A stretch of DNA of 14,768 bases from Entamoeba histolytica HM-1:IMSS (taxonomy: Eukaryota; Evosea; Mastigamoebida; Endamoebidae): contig NW_001915207.1 in the NCBI RefSeq assembly GCF_000208925.1, positions 1-14,768 on the forward strand, in the 5' to 3' direction. Both the position numbers and the translations under genes were made by a program. The notes below the pieces were generated by a model. The model saw only the letters and a list, made by a program, of their open reading frames with translations, made no database searches and had not been told where the DNA came from. Positions 1-8,322 of the stretch are shown one piece after another (within the stretch, counting starts at the first letter, position 1; every line of letters starts with the position of its first letter).

Positions 1-2525
1 TAATTCATGTTTTCCATCTGATTTTTCTTTGTTACAATTACACTTTAATATTATATATTTGATAATTGTTGTTTTATCATATAATTAACACAATGATAAT
101 ATTTTATTATATTTCATTGTACTTTCATTCTTCCTGAATCACCTTTACCTGTTCTTATCATTTTCTTTGTATATTTATTAATTTCATTATTTTATTTGTA
201 ATTTCTTTAATTGCCATATAACTATTAAAATTGTTTCTATTTTGCTTACTTTGATTCTTCTTTTTCCAATTCTTCAAACTAATATTGTTTGAATATATTC
301 TTTATATATTTAATACTCATATTTATTTGTTTTTTCATATTCTCTTTATTGTCTTTTTTATTTATTCTCTTTCTTCAAACACTATCAAATATATTCATTA
401 ATCACTTTTCTTTCTTTTGATTTATTTCATCTCATTATTTAAATGTGAATTGCATTATTCTTCTATTATATTCTAATCATTATTTATCTTTAAATATTAT
501 TATTCAATATTAATTCTTCTCTTTTTAACATATAATCTTACTATACATTTTCTTTCTTTTTCACGTGTGTTTTATAAATCTCTTTTCTTATTATTTATTC
601 TATTTTGATTAATTTTATTATATTCATTTTAATTAAAAATAATGAATAAATGAATAATTTGATTGATTCTGTATTGATTCTTCATATATAACTTTTCTTA
701 CTACATTATTCTTATTTATATTTTCTATTAATTTAATAATGTCATATTGCTTTCTTCTTGATACTTTCTTTACCATTATTCTTTTTGAATTGGAATATTC
801 ATAATTATTTCTATGACTGATCTTCATCTAGTATTTGTATTTCATTCATATTATCTGATGTTGTTATGTTCATAATTCTAATTAATCAAAATTCGTTGGT
901 ATTAATTTCCGTTCAAATTCAATTTATTATATTTATTACTTTATTATGTACTATTTCAATGCATTTTTATTTATTATCTTCAGTTCATCAATATATAACA
1001 CATTTCTACTTTTTATCAAATATTTTGGTTCTATATAATATTTCAAAAAGAATATTCACATTGAAGAAAATAATAAAGATGATAATGAATCAAAATGAAT
1101 GATACAATATGTAAATTTAATATCTCTAATTCATTCTTATAATCCTATCTTATTTTTATTCTCTATTGATTGTTTATATTTTTCTTAATTCAACAATGTC
1201 TTTTGGTAAATTATAATATTTTAATATTATTTAACCATTTATGGTTTACTAAATCTTATGCTTTCTTTATATCATAAATTATTTTTAATTATCTCTTCTT
1301 TTTTTCTTTTTTATTTCTCTCTATTAATTTTTTATACTTCCTTCTTTTGTTCAACAACACTTCTGTTTTCTTCAATCCGAGTTTTATTATTTTGAAGATT
1401 TTCATGGTTATTCTTTATTATTTTTTTAATATTCATTTTGATTATTAATTTGAATATTTTTTATATTTCCATTGAAATATGAAGTTTGTCTATAATTGTA
1501 TGATTTTTGTACTTTTACCACTTTTATATATTAAATTTTTCTTTATATTATCATTTGAAGTTGAATTTCTTCTGGTGTTTCTATTTATTCTTGAAATATC
1601 TTAATATTTATTTCCTCATTCTTATGTAATTTCTTCAAATATTATCATTATAATATTTCTATGTAATGTGTTCTCCAATTCGAGATTCTTTTTAAGTTTT
1701 CATTATCATCATTTTTGTTATTTTGTTCGGTTTTATTTTCTATTTCTTTGGTATTTTCATTTTCTATTCAAGTCTTTTGTTTCATGAATAATTTTTTCAA
1801 AAATTCAACATTTTCTTGTTCATTTAGTTATTCTATTTTTTGATTTTAAAGTTATACTCGTTGCTTTATTCTTATATATTTTCTTTTTCTTTTATTTAAA
1901 TTTTTCTTATTGTTTTTTAGATATTCATTTTCTCAATTTCTTATTTTAATTTCTTATTACTTCTAAATTCATTTCTTTATTACTTATTACTCTTCTTATT
2001 CTTTTATAATTCACATTTATTATTAAATCGTATGTGTTATTTATTCTTATTTGTAGTACAATTGTTTTATTTCTTTTATATATAATATATTTTCAGTATA
2101 TTTCTCAATAAATCTTGTTAAATTATAAATATCTTTTCAATTCTTTCAATAGTACTTTTCTCAATATCCATTTTCATCATTGTACATTATAATTTCATCA
2201 AATGTTGTTATTAAAATATTACTACCTTGAATTACATTCATTATTGTTTTTAATTCACTCTCTTATTATTTCTTTTATATACTCTGTATCTAATTCATTT
2301 GTCTGATATTTTCTTATTCATTATTCTATTTTGGTGTTTATATTCTTGTTATTTAATATATATAACATATCTTCTTGTGAATATTTTAATTGTTTTGTTC
2401 ATTTGCAACTTTTAATATTTCTACATAATTTTCATTCTATTAGCTTATTCTTTCATTTCTTAATTTATTATTTAACTTGTTTATTCAAAAACATACAGGA
2501 TATAAAACAAATGTTGACACAATAG
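1..2525. other. Pyrimidine-rich block, no intact gene
   Basis: The plus strand is strongly T-rich with scattered C, so the minus strand is A/G-rich like the decayed Lys/Glu/Asn-rich frames elsewhere in the window. Only one minus-strand stretch (1648-1827) looks like former coding sequence. The Phe/Leu/Ile/Ser-rich plus-strand frames (for example 866-1102 and 2331-2525) are what poly-pyrimidine DNA gives by chance, and I do not treat them as genes. No tRNA, rRNA or clear repeat was seen. Confidence 0.6.
1648..1827 (-). pseudogene. Decayed coiled-coil-like coding fragment
   Basis: One minus-strand frame stays open for about 59 codons except for a single in-frame TGA. It reads as a charged, helix-prone segment (LNEQENVEFLKKLF near its start, then an Asn/Lys/Glu-rich part ending near NLKRISNWRTHYIEI). 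In DNA this A+T-rich a stop is expected about every ten codons, so the length suggests former coding sequence. The family is not recognised. It resembles in style the coiled-coil N-termini of the LINE remnants here, but no residue-level match was found. No start codon or promoter can be assigned. Confidence 0.35.
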
Positions 2526-2529
2526 TTAT

Positions 2530-3215
2530 CGAGTAATGTCATTGTGTGTTGTAAAAAATAAAACATAAAAATTTAACATCAGACAAGAAAATGAATGTAA
2601 ATAACAATAAATTGCATAATAATATAAACAGTAAACGAAATATAAGGACAAGGATTAAAAAAGAGAAAAACACAAAAAAACAAATAAGAAACATGTAAAC
2701 ACAGTGATAACAATGATTATATAAGTATCAAACACAAATGATTAACGAGAAATAATATAGAAAAGAAAATAGAAAGAATATGAAGTGAAATAGAGAAAAG
2801 AGAATATGAAGAAATATTCAAGAAGTAAGAATGTAAAGAAATAGTATGATAATCAGCAAGAATTATATTCAAATGAAAAAGATAATGAAGAGAATAAAAT
2901 AAGAAAGAACAAAAAGAAAGAAGATGTTATAGTAATGAATCAGAAAGTAAACAAAAATAATCAACCAAGGAAATAAATAGATGATATACATATTCAAAAA
3001 TAATAAATACTACTGAAAACAAAAGAAAAAACCGAAAATAAAGAAGAAAGGAATAAAGAAAAATAATACAACTCAAAGTCAAATAAAGAAAATAGAAGAA
3101 GCGATTAAAGAATGACAAATAGAGAAGAAGGAAGAGAAACAAAACATCTAAAATGAAATGAATGAAAAACATAAAATATAATTAAAAAATGAGAAAGAAA
3201 TGAAAATATAAATAA
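2530..3215 (+). other. Purine-rich gap with no readable frame
   Basis: Immediately after the skew flip the plus strand becomes A/G-rich. All frames are interrupted every few codons by TAA, TAG or TGA. The composition matches the decayed coiled-coil frames that follow, so this may be the degraded 5' part of the same element, but no motif supports that. Minus-strand Phe/Leu-rich frames across it (about 2927-3172) are shadows of the purine-rich strand. Confidence 0.5.
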
Positions 3216-3225
3216 AAAAGGTTCA

Positions 3226-3690
3226 GTCCAAATGAAATGAAGAAAAAGTACAAGAAGAAAATAGAGAAATAGAAAGTAAAATAATTGAAATAAGAATCAC
3301 AGAAGAAATTATCAATGTCTCTGAGCTAATTTGGAGAAATTGAAGAAAGAAAATAATGAGTTGAAGAAGAGAATAAGAGATAAAGACAAACAAATCTCTG
3401 AATATCAAGAAATTGCAATTAAAAATCAAGAGAAGAATTAGACAACACACAAAAAGAAAATGAGACACAAAAACAAATAATATCAAAACAACAAGATATA
3501 TTGAAAATTTTATTTCACAGAAGGAACTGGAGAAGAAGAAAACGATGATACTTGTGATAAATGCACAATCAGTATTGAGGAAAGCATCATCAATGATGAC
3601 TGAGATGAACGAAACTACTCGTATGAAAAAGATAGTAGTTGAAATAGAAAAAAGAGCAAAACATGAATTGTCAAAAAATAAGAAATAATA
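3226..3690 (+). pseudogene. Decayed coiled-coil protein, broken in three frames
   Basis: Successive open stretches sit in different plus-strand frames. About 3226-3345 contains EEKVQEENREIESKIIEIR. Positions 3325-3441 are a clean heptad-like segment (ANLEKLKKENNELKKRIRD) ended by TAG. Another frame from about 3431 gives a Gln/Lys-rich stretch. From about 3522 two frames both look protein-like, one acidic with a CDKC pair (ENDDTCDKCTISIEES). Two or more frameshifts plus stops make it a pseudogene. A coiled coil followed by an acidic segment is also the order at 12253-13030 in the better-preserved LINE, so this may be the equivalent N-terminal part of another LINE copy; that link is inferred from layout, not alignment. 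Confidence 0.45.
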
Positions 3691-3824
3691 ATTAGATAAA
3701 AAAATAAAATACAATAAAACAAAGAAATAGAATTTTAATTGAAGTATTGTATTGATTTGAATTAATTTATTAAATAAAAAATATATAAGAAATTAAGAAA
3801 GGAAGAAATAGCAAATATAATAAA

Positions 3825-4037
3825 ATGACAAACATTAAAGTAAATAATGCAAATGAATATATTAAATATATTAGAATGTCACATAAAATAAAAGAAAGTA
3901 CTAAATGGTACAATAAAATGAAAGCAAAAATAATCATAGAATAAAAACTAGAGTGTAATTCATCAATAAAACAACAAATGGAAAATAACACTTCAAATAT
4001 TGATGAAAATATCAGAATACTATCAACAATAAATTAG
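3825..4037 (+). pseudogene. Decayed unrecognised reading frame
   Basis: An ATG at 3825 opens a frame of about 70 codons interrupted only by TAA at 3942 and closed by TAG at 4035. The product is basic and helix-prone (NEYIKYIRMSHKIKES, then KWYNKMKAKIIIE; after the stop LECNSSIKQQMEN). The low stop density for this composition argues for former coding sequence. It lies between a coiled-coil segment and a LINE-like C-terminus on the same strand, where a LINE would carry its RT. No RT motif is visible here, and I do not assign a function. Confidence 0.35.
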
Positions 4038-4576
4038 AAGAAATGAAAGTAGAAAAATGTACCAACAATAATTACTAATTTCAAATAAAAGAATCAGAAG
4101 AATTAATAAGATAAATCAATAATATATTGGTATTATCATTAGAATTGAAGAACTGGAAGATGATAATAAAAAAGAAAAAGTGAATGTATCTTTATTTTCA
4201 CAATAAAACAAATGAGATAAATGATGAAATAAAAGAAATATGAATATATTTAGAAGAATAGAACAAATAAACAAAAGAAAATGTACAGAATAAAAAGCAA
4301 CATAAAATTAAATGAACATGATGAAAAAACTTAAAAACTAAGTAATAAAAAGAATAAAACAACTAAAAATGTATAATGATTAATAAAGAAAGAAATAAAA
4401 TGAATAAAAAATGTCAGAAACAATAGAAATAAAATGGTAAATGAATCTAATAAGAAAAATAGAAGAAAGATAAAATGAAATATACCAAAATAACAATGTT
4501 ACAATAGAATAAATGAAATTGTATAAGAAATACAAGTAATGACAAATAAAGAGAAATTGAAATTAAACCAAACATC

Positions 4577-5112
4577 ATGTTGAATAAGAAGTACAGAAAT
4601 TATAGTAATGTTATTATAACAATAAATGAATTACATTTAAATCTAATGAAAATAAATAATTAGAAATATTCATTGAAACAATATAAAAGTAATAAAAGAA
4701 ACGACAATGAATATGTACTAAATAAAAGATAAAAGTTGAATAATAAATGATATGACTAATGGTTTATATCACAATATCAATTAAGAGTATGGTTGAACAA
4801 AAGGAATGTATACAATGAATTAAAGAATAAGCTGATGAAAATTGAGAAATTAAGAGATTTCAAATAATTGAAATAATAATTTCAATAAACAGTTTAGTAC
4901 ATACAGAAAACATTAGAATAAATGAAAAAATAAAAATTGAAATTGACAATTTTAAATAAGTTAAAAACCATGTCATTAAAAACATGCTAAACATTATTGA
5001 ATAATGGATCTGATATAACCAAATATACTCTATAGAATTTCTATAAAATGACAAGGTGATGAAATTCATATCCCCTGATCCAGAAATAACAGAATCCAAT
5101 TCTATTAATACA
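4577..5112 (+). pseudogene. LINE ORF2 C-terminus (R4-type), decayed
   Basis: One frame from ATG 4577 to about 4865 is broken by TAG, TAA, TGA and TAA and contains QYQLRVWLNKRNVYNELKNK. The sequence continues in another frame (ENIRINEKIKIEID, then KNHVIKNMLNIIE) and ends with NDKVMKFISPDPEI and SINT before a TAA at about 5110. It can be aligned with 8668-9005 (YNELKNRLMKIEKLKD, KNHVIQNMMDVME, VMGLVSADPG, SINTQL) and, reversed, with 9277-9560. In R2/R4-type LINEs a KYxxLxxEI... VVPIVIGALG-like segment follows the restriction-like endonuclease; this is its degraded counterpart. Several stops and frame changes show that it is dead. The endonuclease core expected just upstream is not recognisable here. 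Confidence 0.6.
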
Positions 5113-5126
5113 TAATTGTATATTTA

Positions 5127-5142
5127 AATTTGATAATAAGAA
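5127..5142. repeat. 16-bp direct repeat, left copy of a target-site duplication
   Basis: AATTTGATAATAAGAA is repeated exactly at 5202-5217 and flanks a 59-bp insert. The paralogous repeat at 8349-8364 carries the same 16 bases once (reverse complement) with no insert, so it serves as the empty site. Confidence 0.75.
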
Positions 5143-5201
5143 TTAATAAATAAAGTAATTAATTAAATATTAATAGAATTTTCATCTATTCTTCCTAGAT
5201 T
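5143..5201 (-). mobile_element. 59-bp 5'-truncated LINE 3' end
   Basis: Read on the minus strand, the insert contains a 45-base segment from AGGAAGAATAGATG to AATTAATTACTTT. Aligned by eye it agrees with the 3' end of the LINE copy at 8668-9005 (AGGGACAATAGAAG to AATTAATTACTTT) at about 36 of 45 positions. In frame it reads LGRIDENSINI-stop-LI against PGTIEAISINTQLI. Perfect 16-bp direct repeats flank it, and the same site is uninterrupted in the inverted paralogous repeat. This is the expected product of target-primed reverse transcription aborted very early. It is far too short to encode anything. Confidence 0.7.
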
Positions 5202-5217
5202 AATTTGATAATAAGAA
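5202..5217. repeat. 16-bp direct repeat, right copy of a target-site duplication
   Basis: This is an exact copy of 5127-5142 on the other side of the 59-bp LINE fragment. It is also the start of the inverted repeat that carries the tRNA-Ile-like sequence. Confidence 0.75.
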
Positions 5218-5243
5218 ATAATACAATAAATAAAAAAAGAAAA

Positions 5244-5330
5244 TGATCCCAGCAGAGATTGATCGAACCCTCAACCCTCGCATTTCTCTTTCCTATAAGT
5301 ACGATGCACTACCGACTGTGCTACGGGGCC
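5244..5330 (-). tRNA. tRNA-Ile(UAU)-like sequence with intron, defective 3' half
   Basis: On the minus strand: acceptor 5' side GGCCCCG, D-arm GCAC...GTGC, anticodon stem TCGTA/TGCGA, loop CTTATA then a 10-nt intron (GGAAAGAGAA) at the canonical site after base 37. The anticodon is TAT. The A box (TAGCACAGTCGG) is intact. The B box reads GGTTCGATCA, with its last base changed. The 3' side should pair with GAGGG and GGCCCCG but reads AATCTCTGCTGGGATC, giving no proper T stem, a length 3 nt too great and a poor acceptor stem. It is best seen as a tRNA pseudogene or SINE-like head. Both copies share the altered 3' part, so the change predates their duplication. Confidence 0.65.
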
Positions 5331-5753
5331 TTCTTCTTTTTATTCTTCTATTTTATTATTATCTTTTCGATATATTTATCTAATTTAAATACAGACTCGA
5401 AGGTAATACTTCAAAGGCATTATACAATTATTAAAATATTTTCGATTCTTCAAGTTGTTGTCTGATCATAACATTGAATTTGGTGAGATAATGACTATTC
5501 AAACATATTTGGTTATTATTTATTACTATTTATCATGATATAATTATGATGGTATTAATTATTTATCAATATGAAAGTATATTTGTTGATGACCCTTTTG
5601 ATTTGAATATATTGATTGTTATCAAGAAAAAGTTTCTTATGTGGTTGTTTTTATTCAATGAGATAAAACATAATCATATTGTTAATGACATATTCAAGAT
5701 AAAGTAAGAAAATAAACAATGAAGAGTTTTAATATTCATTAAATTCAAAATAA

Positions 5754-6176
5754 AAATCAGATAACAACTTAAATGTGGAATATGTAAGTCAAGTAAGTTT
5801 GAAAAATATTTCAATAGAAATAAAATGTGTTGAAGGAATTAATTCACTAACTTCTTGGTATGATGAAATAACCAATTATAGTTAAATTATAATTGCATTA
5901 TTTTCTTCTATTATTTATTATAAAAGCGATATTTCAATGAATAAGATATAACAAACTAAACAAAGTTATAAGAGTTATGATAAATATAAGAATTGAATAG
6001 AAGCTTATAAAAATAAGATAATGAAATACACATATAGAAGATATATGAACAGTGTAAATATCGAACAAAGAAGACAATATATAAAAGAATGGAAAAAGAA
6101 TATACTAATTAGATTGATATATAACAGAATTAAAAAAAGAAAGAAGAAGGATATTAAATTTGTAGAAGAAGAATAA
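5754..6176 (+). pseudogene. Decayed gene of unknown function, about 140 codons
   Basis: One plus-strand frame runs from 5754 to TAA 6174 with only three interior stops: TAA 5883, TAA 5949 and TGA 5994. It reads as an ordinary mixed-composition protein: NLNVEYVSQVSLKNISIEI, then CVEGINSLTSWYDEITNYS, a short hydrophobic piece (IIIALFSSIIYY), then a basic helical tail (RRYMNSVNIEQRRQYIKEW ... VEEE). The tail from ATG 6021 is a clean 51-codon frame. The family is not recognised and there is no RT or endonuclease motif. The frame stays coherent downstream to about 6600 but with many more stops. The balanced composition makes this one of the more convincing former genes here. Confidence 0.45.
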
Positions 6177-6594
6177 AACAACGAAAATAAAAACCAAAGA
6201 TAGAGGAATTATAAGTATAAAGAGTTATACAACTATGTCAAATAATTAACCAATAAAATATTAACAAGGAGTGATAAAAGAAAACAAAATGAAAGTAAAG
6301 AAAGAAAAATGGATTTTAATAGAGAAATAAAAAACAAGGAAAAGAAAAATAAGATGAAACAAAAATATAATAAATAATGATAAAGACAAATAACAAAAAC
6401 AAGAAAAAGCATCAAGTAAAAGAAGAATAATAAGAATATGAAAAGAAACAAGAAAGAATTAAGAAAGTAGAAGAGAAAATCAACAAAATAAGAAAAAAGT
6501 TGAAAGAATCAAATGAACAGAAAGTATAAAAACAAAAGAATAATAGAATAGAATGACAAAATGATACAAACAGGAATTGATAATTATAGCATAG
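6177..6594 (+). other. Purine-rich decayed tail
   Basis: The A/G-rich plus strand continues the preceding frame as a Lys/Asn/Glu-rich string, with TAA, TAG or TGA roughly every 10-20 codons. It could be the eroded end of the preceding gene or low-complexity DNA. The Phe/Leu-rich minus-strand frames here (6233-6451, 6412-6633) are composition shadows. Confidence 0.45.
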
Positions 6595-6680
6595 AATAAA
6601 AAATAGATAATTAAATGTTAATAAAATTTTCATCTATTCTTCCATGCTCAGCAGAGATTAATCTCATAGCTGAGATTGTT
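6595..6680 (-). mobile_element. LINE 3' end, minus strand, copy 2
   Basis: Read on the minus strand, a frame gives MRLISAEHGRIDENFINI followed by TAA and L, matching the C-terminus VMGLVSADPGTIEAISINTQL of the copy at 8668-9005 position by position. The downstream bases (ATTTAATTATC) resemble the LINE 3' end. Upstream the match is lost near the palindrome at 6647-6698. No clean target-site duplication was found. Confidence 0.55.
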
Positions 6681-6698
6681 TCTTAAAAGAACAATCTC
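6647..6698. repeat. Compound palindrome (two overlapping hairpins)
   Basis: CTCAGC at 6647-6652 pairs with GCTGAG at 6669-6674 and encloses the perfect 12-bp palindrome GAGATTAATCTC (6654-6665). The last bases overlap a second inverted repeat, GAGATTGTT (6672-6680) with AACAATCTC (6690-6698), which has a 9-base loop. GC pairs are rare in this DNA, so the pairing stands out. It lies inside the minus-strand LINE 3' end and may have arisen by fold-back copying. Confidence 0.65.
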
Positions 6699-6839
6699 TT
6701 TGTTTAAAATATTCTTTAGGTTTTTGTAGGAGTATGAGAAAAGCACTTCTTTGTTTTAGTTCTTCCTATTAAGGTTTTCTCAAACTTTTTCTGTTTATTC
6801 CTTCTTTTGAAGATTTTGTTTGACTTCTGATTTAATTTT
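6648..6839 (-). pseudogene. Decayed minus-strand coding fragment
   Basis: A minus-strand frame of 64 codons has three interior stops (TAA, TGA, TAA) and ends in TGA at 6648. It reads as a charged then mixed protein (KIKSEVKQNLQKKE near the start; EVLFSYSYKNLKNILNKE and IVLLRNNLSYEI near the end). It lies just upstream of, and partly overlaps in another frame, the LINE 3' end at 6595-6680, so it may be eroded LINE coding sequence. No motif proves this. Confidence 0.35.
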
Positions 6840-7190
6840 AAACAATATCATTTCCTCATTCTACTTTATTTTATGAAAGAGAGAAGAAAGCATTTGATTA
6901 CCACTATATTATTATGATTATTTTCCTTTTATTCTTAAACACACATCACCAAATCTTTTCCTTGGATAATATATATTTCTTAATTTCTTTATTAATAAAT
7001 ATCAATTTATTATATTATAATAAGTAATATTCGACTGTAATAAATTGCTGCACTATTTGCAGCATTAGCTAATATATTTCTAATTAAAAGGTACTGTAAT
7101 AACCAGATAATAATTGGGAGAGCTGAAGAATGAATTGTATTAGTGTTAGTGTTGTGTTATAGACGTGCAACATTCGATACATGATAATTA
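6840..7190. repeat. Direct repeat, copy 1 (about 1 kb period)
   Basis: This segment is similar over its length to about 7860-8200. Anchors are ACTATATTATTAT near 6900 and 7910, TTCTTTWWTAATAAATRTCA near 6985 and 8000, and GTAATAACCAGATAATAATTGGG near 7095 against GTAACAAGATAATAAATGGGG near 8108. Both copies lie upstream (in minus-strand sense) of a LINE 3' end, so each pair may be one diverged element. A third, inverted copy of part of it lies at about 5400-5490. The boundaries are approximate. Confidence 0.55.
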
Positions 7191-7303
7191 TAGTATATAA
7201 ATAAATAAATACAGAGAGTATTGAATAAAAGAAGAAGACATAAAGAAAGAAAATAAAGATGATAATACAAAATAAAGAATGAAAAAAAAAATAATAAAGA
7301 TAA

Positions 7304-7438
7304 ACCAATAATAGTAATATTAAAAGTATAATAAATATAGATAAAGTGTTGGTACAAGAATATTTAAAAGACGAATATATTATAATAGAACAAAATAATG
7401 AAGGAGAAATTGAAGAAATAACAAAAGAAGTTACATAA
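7304..7438 (+). pseudogene. Short acidic reading-frame remnant
   Basis: A 44-codon open frame without an ATG start ends in TAA at 7436. Its centre reads VLVQEYLKDEYIIIEQNNEG, then EIEEITKEVT. Its mixed composition is unlike the surrounding purine-rich noise. The longer opposite-strand frame across it (7084-7545) is a Phe/Leu-rich shadow. The family is unknown. Confidence 0.3.
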
Positions 7439-7630
7439 ATAAGAAGAAATTCAATAAAAAGATAGAAAGGAAAGTGCAACAAGTATAGAAAGAAAACCGG
7501 TAATAATAAAGATGATGAAAGAAATTTAATAAAAACAATAAACAAAATTACATTGAAGAAAGAATATTAACAAATGAAATAACAAAAATAATAAAAAATA
7601 ATAAACATACATTATATAATATTCAAAATA

Positions 7631-7685
7631 AAAAATAAAAAATAGATAATTAAGTGTTAATAGAATTATCATTTATTCATTACTA
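7631..7685 (-). mobile_element. LINE 3' end, minus strand, copy 3
   Basis: The sequence AATAAAAAATAGATAATTAA is shared with about 6594-6613. It continues as GTGTTAATAGAATTATCATTTATTC, parallel to the LINE 3' ends at 6595 and 5143. On the minus strand it reads INDNSINT-stop-LS, matching the SINTQL terminus. The match fades upstream, and no clear target-site duplication was seen. Confidence 0.5.
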
Positions 7686-7859
7686 ATAGATATTAACAAT
7701 ATCATACATCATTAAAAAGATTAATTTATTTGTTTTACTTAGTATTTAGATTTTCTTCTTGCCTTTTGAATAAAACATTTCAAATTATATTAATGTATTT
7801 TATTCTTCTTTATGCTTAGTTTGTATTTTTAATCTCATGTTTTGTTTTTACTTGAGTTT

Positions 7860-8200
7860 TAATGAATCTTTTTATTTTCTTATTTTATGATGAGTGAACA
7901 TGTCATTATACTATATTATTATTTTTAATTTCATTTGTTCTTAACTAAATCAAGTATATACTTTTCTTTTGATATTATTCCATATATATTTCTAATTTCT
8001 TCTAATAAATGTCAGTTATTATATTACAACAAATAATAATCCATTATAATACACCATTACATTCATTGAAACGTTTACTAATCCAAATTCATAATCAAAT
8101 ATATCAGTGTAACAAGATAATAAATGGGGAAACCAAAACATAAATTTATTTTAAAGTTTGTGTAGTGTCTCTGACTTTTCAACAATGTTTCACAATCAAA
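7860..8200. repeat. Direct repeat, copy 2 (about 1 kb period)
   Basis: This is the diverged counterpart of 6840-7190 in the same orientation. Its right end runs directly into the tRNA-Ile-like repeat, which the first copy lacks. Part of it is also present inverted at about 5400-5490. Confidence 0.55.
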
Positions 8201-8235
8201 AAGATAATAATAAAATAGAAGAATAAAAAGAAGAA

Positions 8236-8322
8236 GGCCCCGTAGCACAGTCGGTAGTGCATCGTACTTATAGGAAAGAGAAATGCGAGGGTTGAGGGTT
8301 CGATCCATCTCTGCTGGGATCA
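8236..8322 (+). tRNA. tRNA-Ile(UAU)-like sequence with intron, defective 3' half
   Basis: Acceptor 5' side 8236-8242, D-arm 8245-8260, anticodon stem 8262-8266 with 8284-8288, anticodon TAT at 8269-8271, 10-nt intron 8273-8282. The A box (8243-8254) and B box (GGTTCGATCC, 8297-8306) are both intact, so Pol III transcription is conceivable. T-stem partner bases after 8305 read CATCTCTGCTGGGATCA instead of a CCCTC-type strand and a CGGGGCC-type acceptor strand. Folding into a normal tRNA is therefore unlikely. A TTTTCTTTTTTT run follows immediately and would stop Pol III. Confidence 0.65.

Larger units (their letters stand above)
5202..5490 (-). repeat. Inverted repeat with tRNA-Ile-like core, copy 1
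   Basis: The reverse complement matches 8082-8364. The match is nearly exact through the tRNA-like part and both close flanks (TTTTCTTTTTTTATTTATTG on one side, AGAAGAATAAAAAGAAGAAG on the other) and weaker beyond. It seems to fade gradually as far as about 5760 (compare about 5690-5760 with the reverse complement of about 7830-7900). The outer edge was interrupted by the 59-bp LINE fragment. The two copies face each other about 2.7 kb apart. Confidence 0.75.

Noticed and set aside
866..1102. Plus-strand 78-codon frame
   Set aside because: It is hydrophobic, T-rich and of low complexity, with no recognisable domain. Its length is within what this composition yields by chance.
3223..3714. Long minus-strand frame of 163 codons rich in Phe, Leu, Ile and Ser
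   Set aside because: It is the antisense of purine-rich coiled-coil sequence. Poly-pyrimidine DNA rarely contains stops and yields false transmembrane-like proteins.
5259..5465. Plus-strand frame of 68 codons over copy 1 of the tRNA-like repeat
   Set aside because: This too is antisense of the tRNA-like sequence and its flank, with no independent support.
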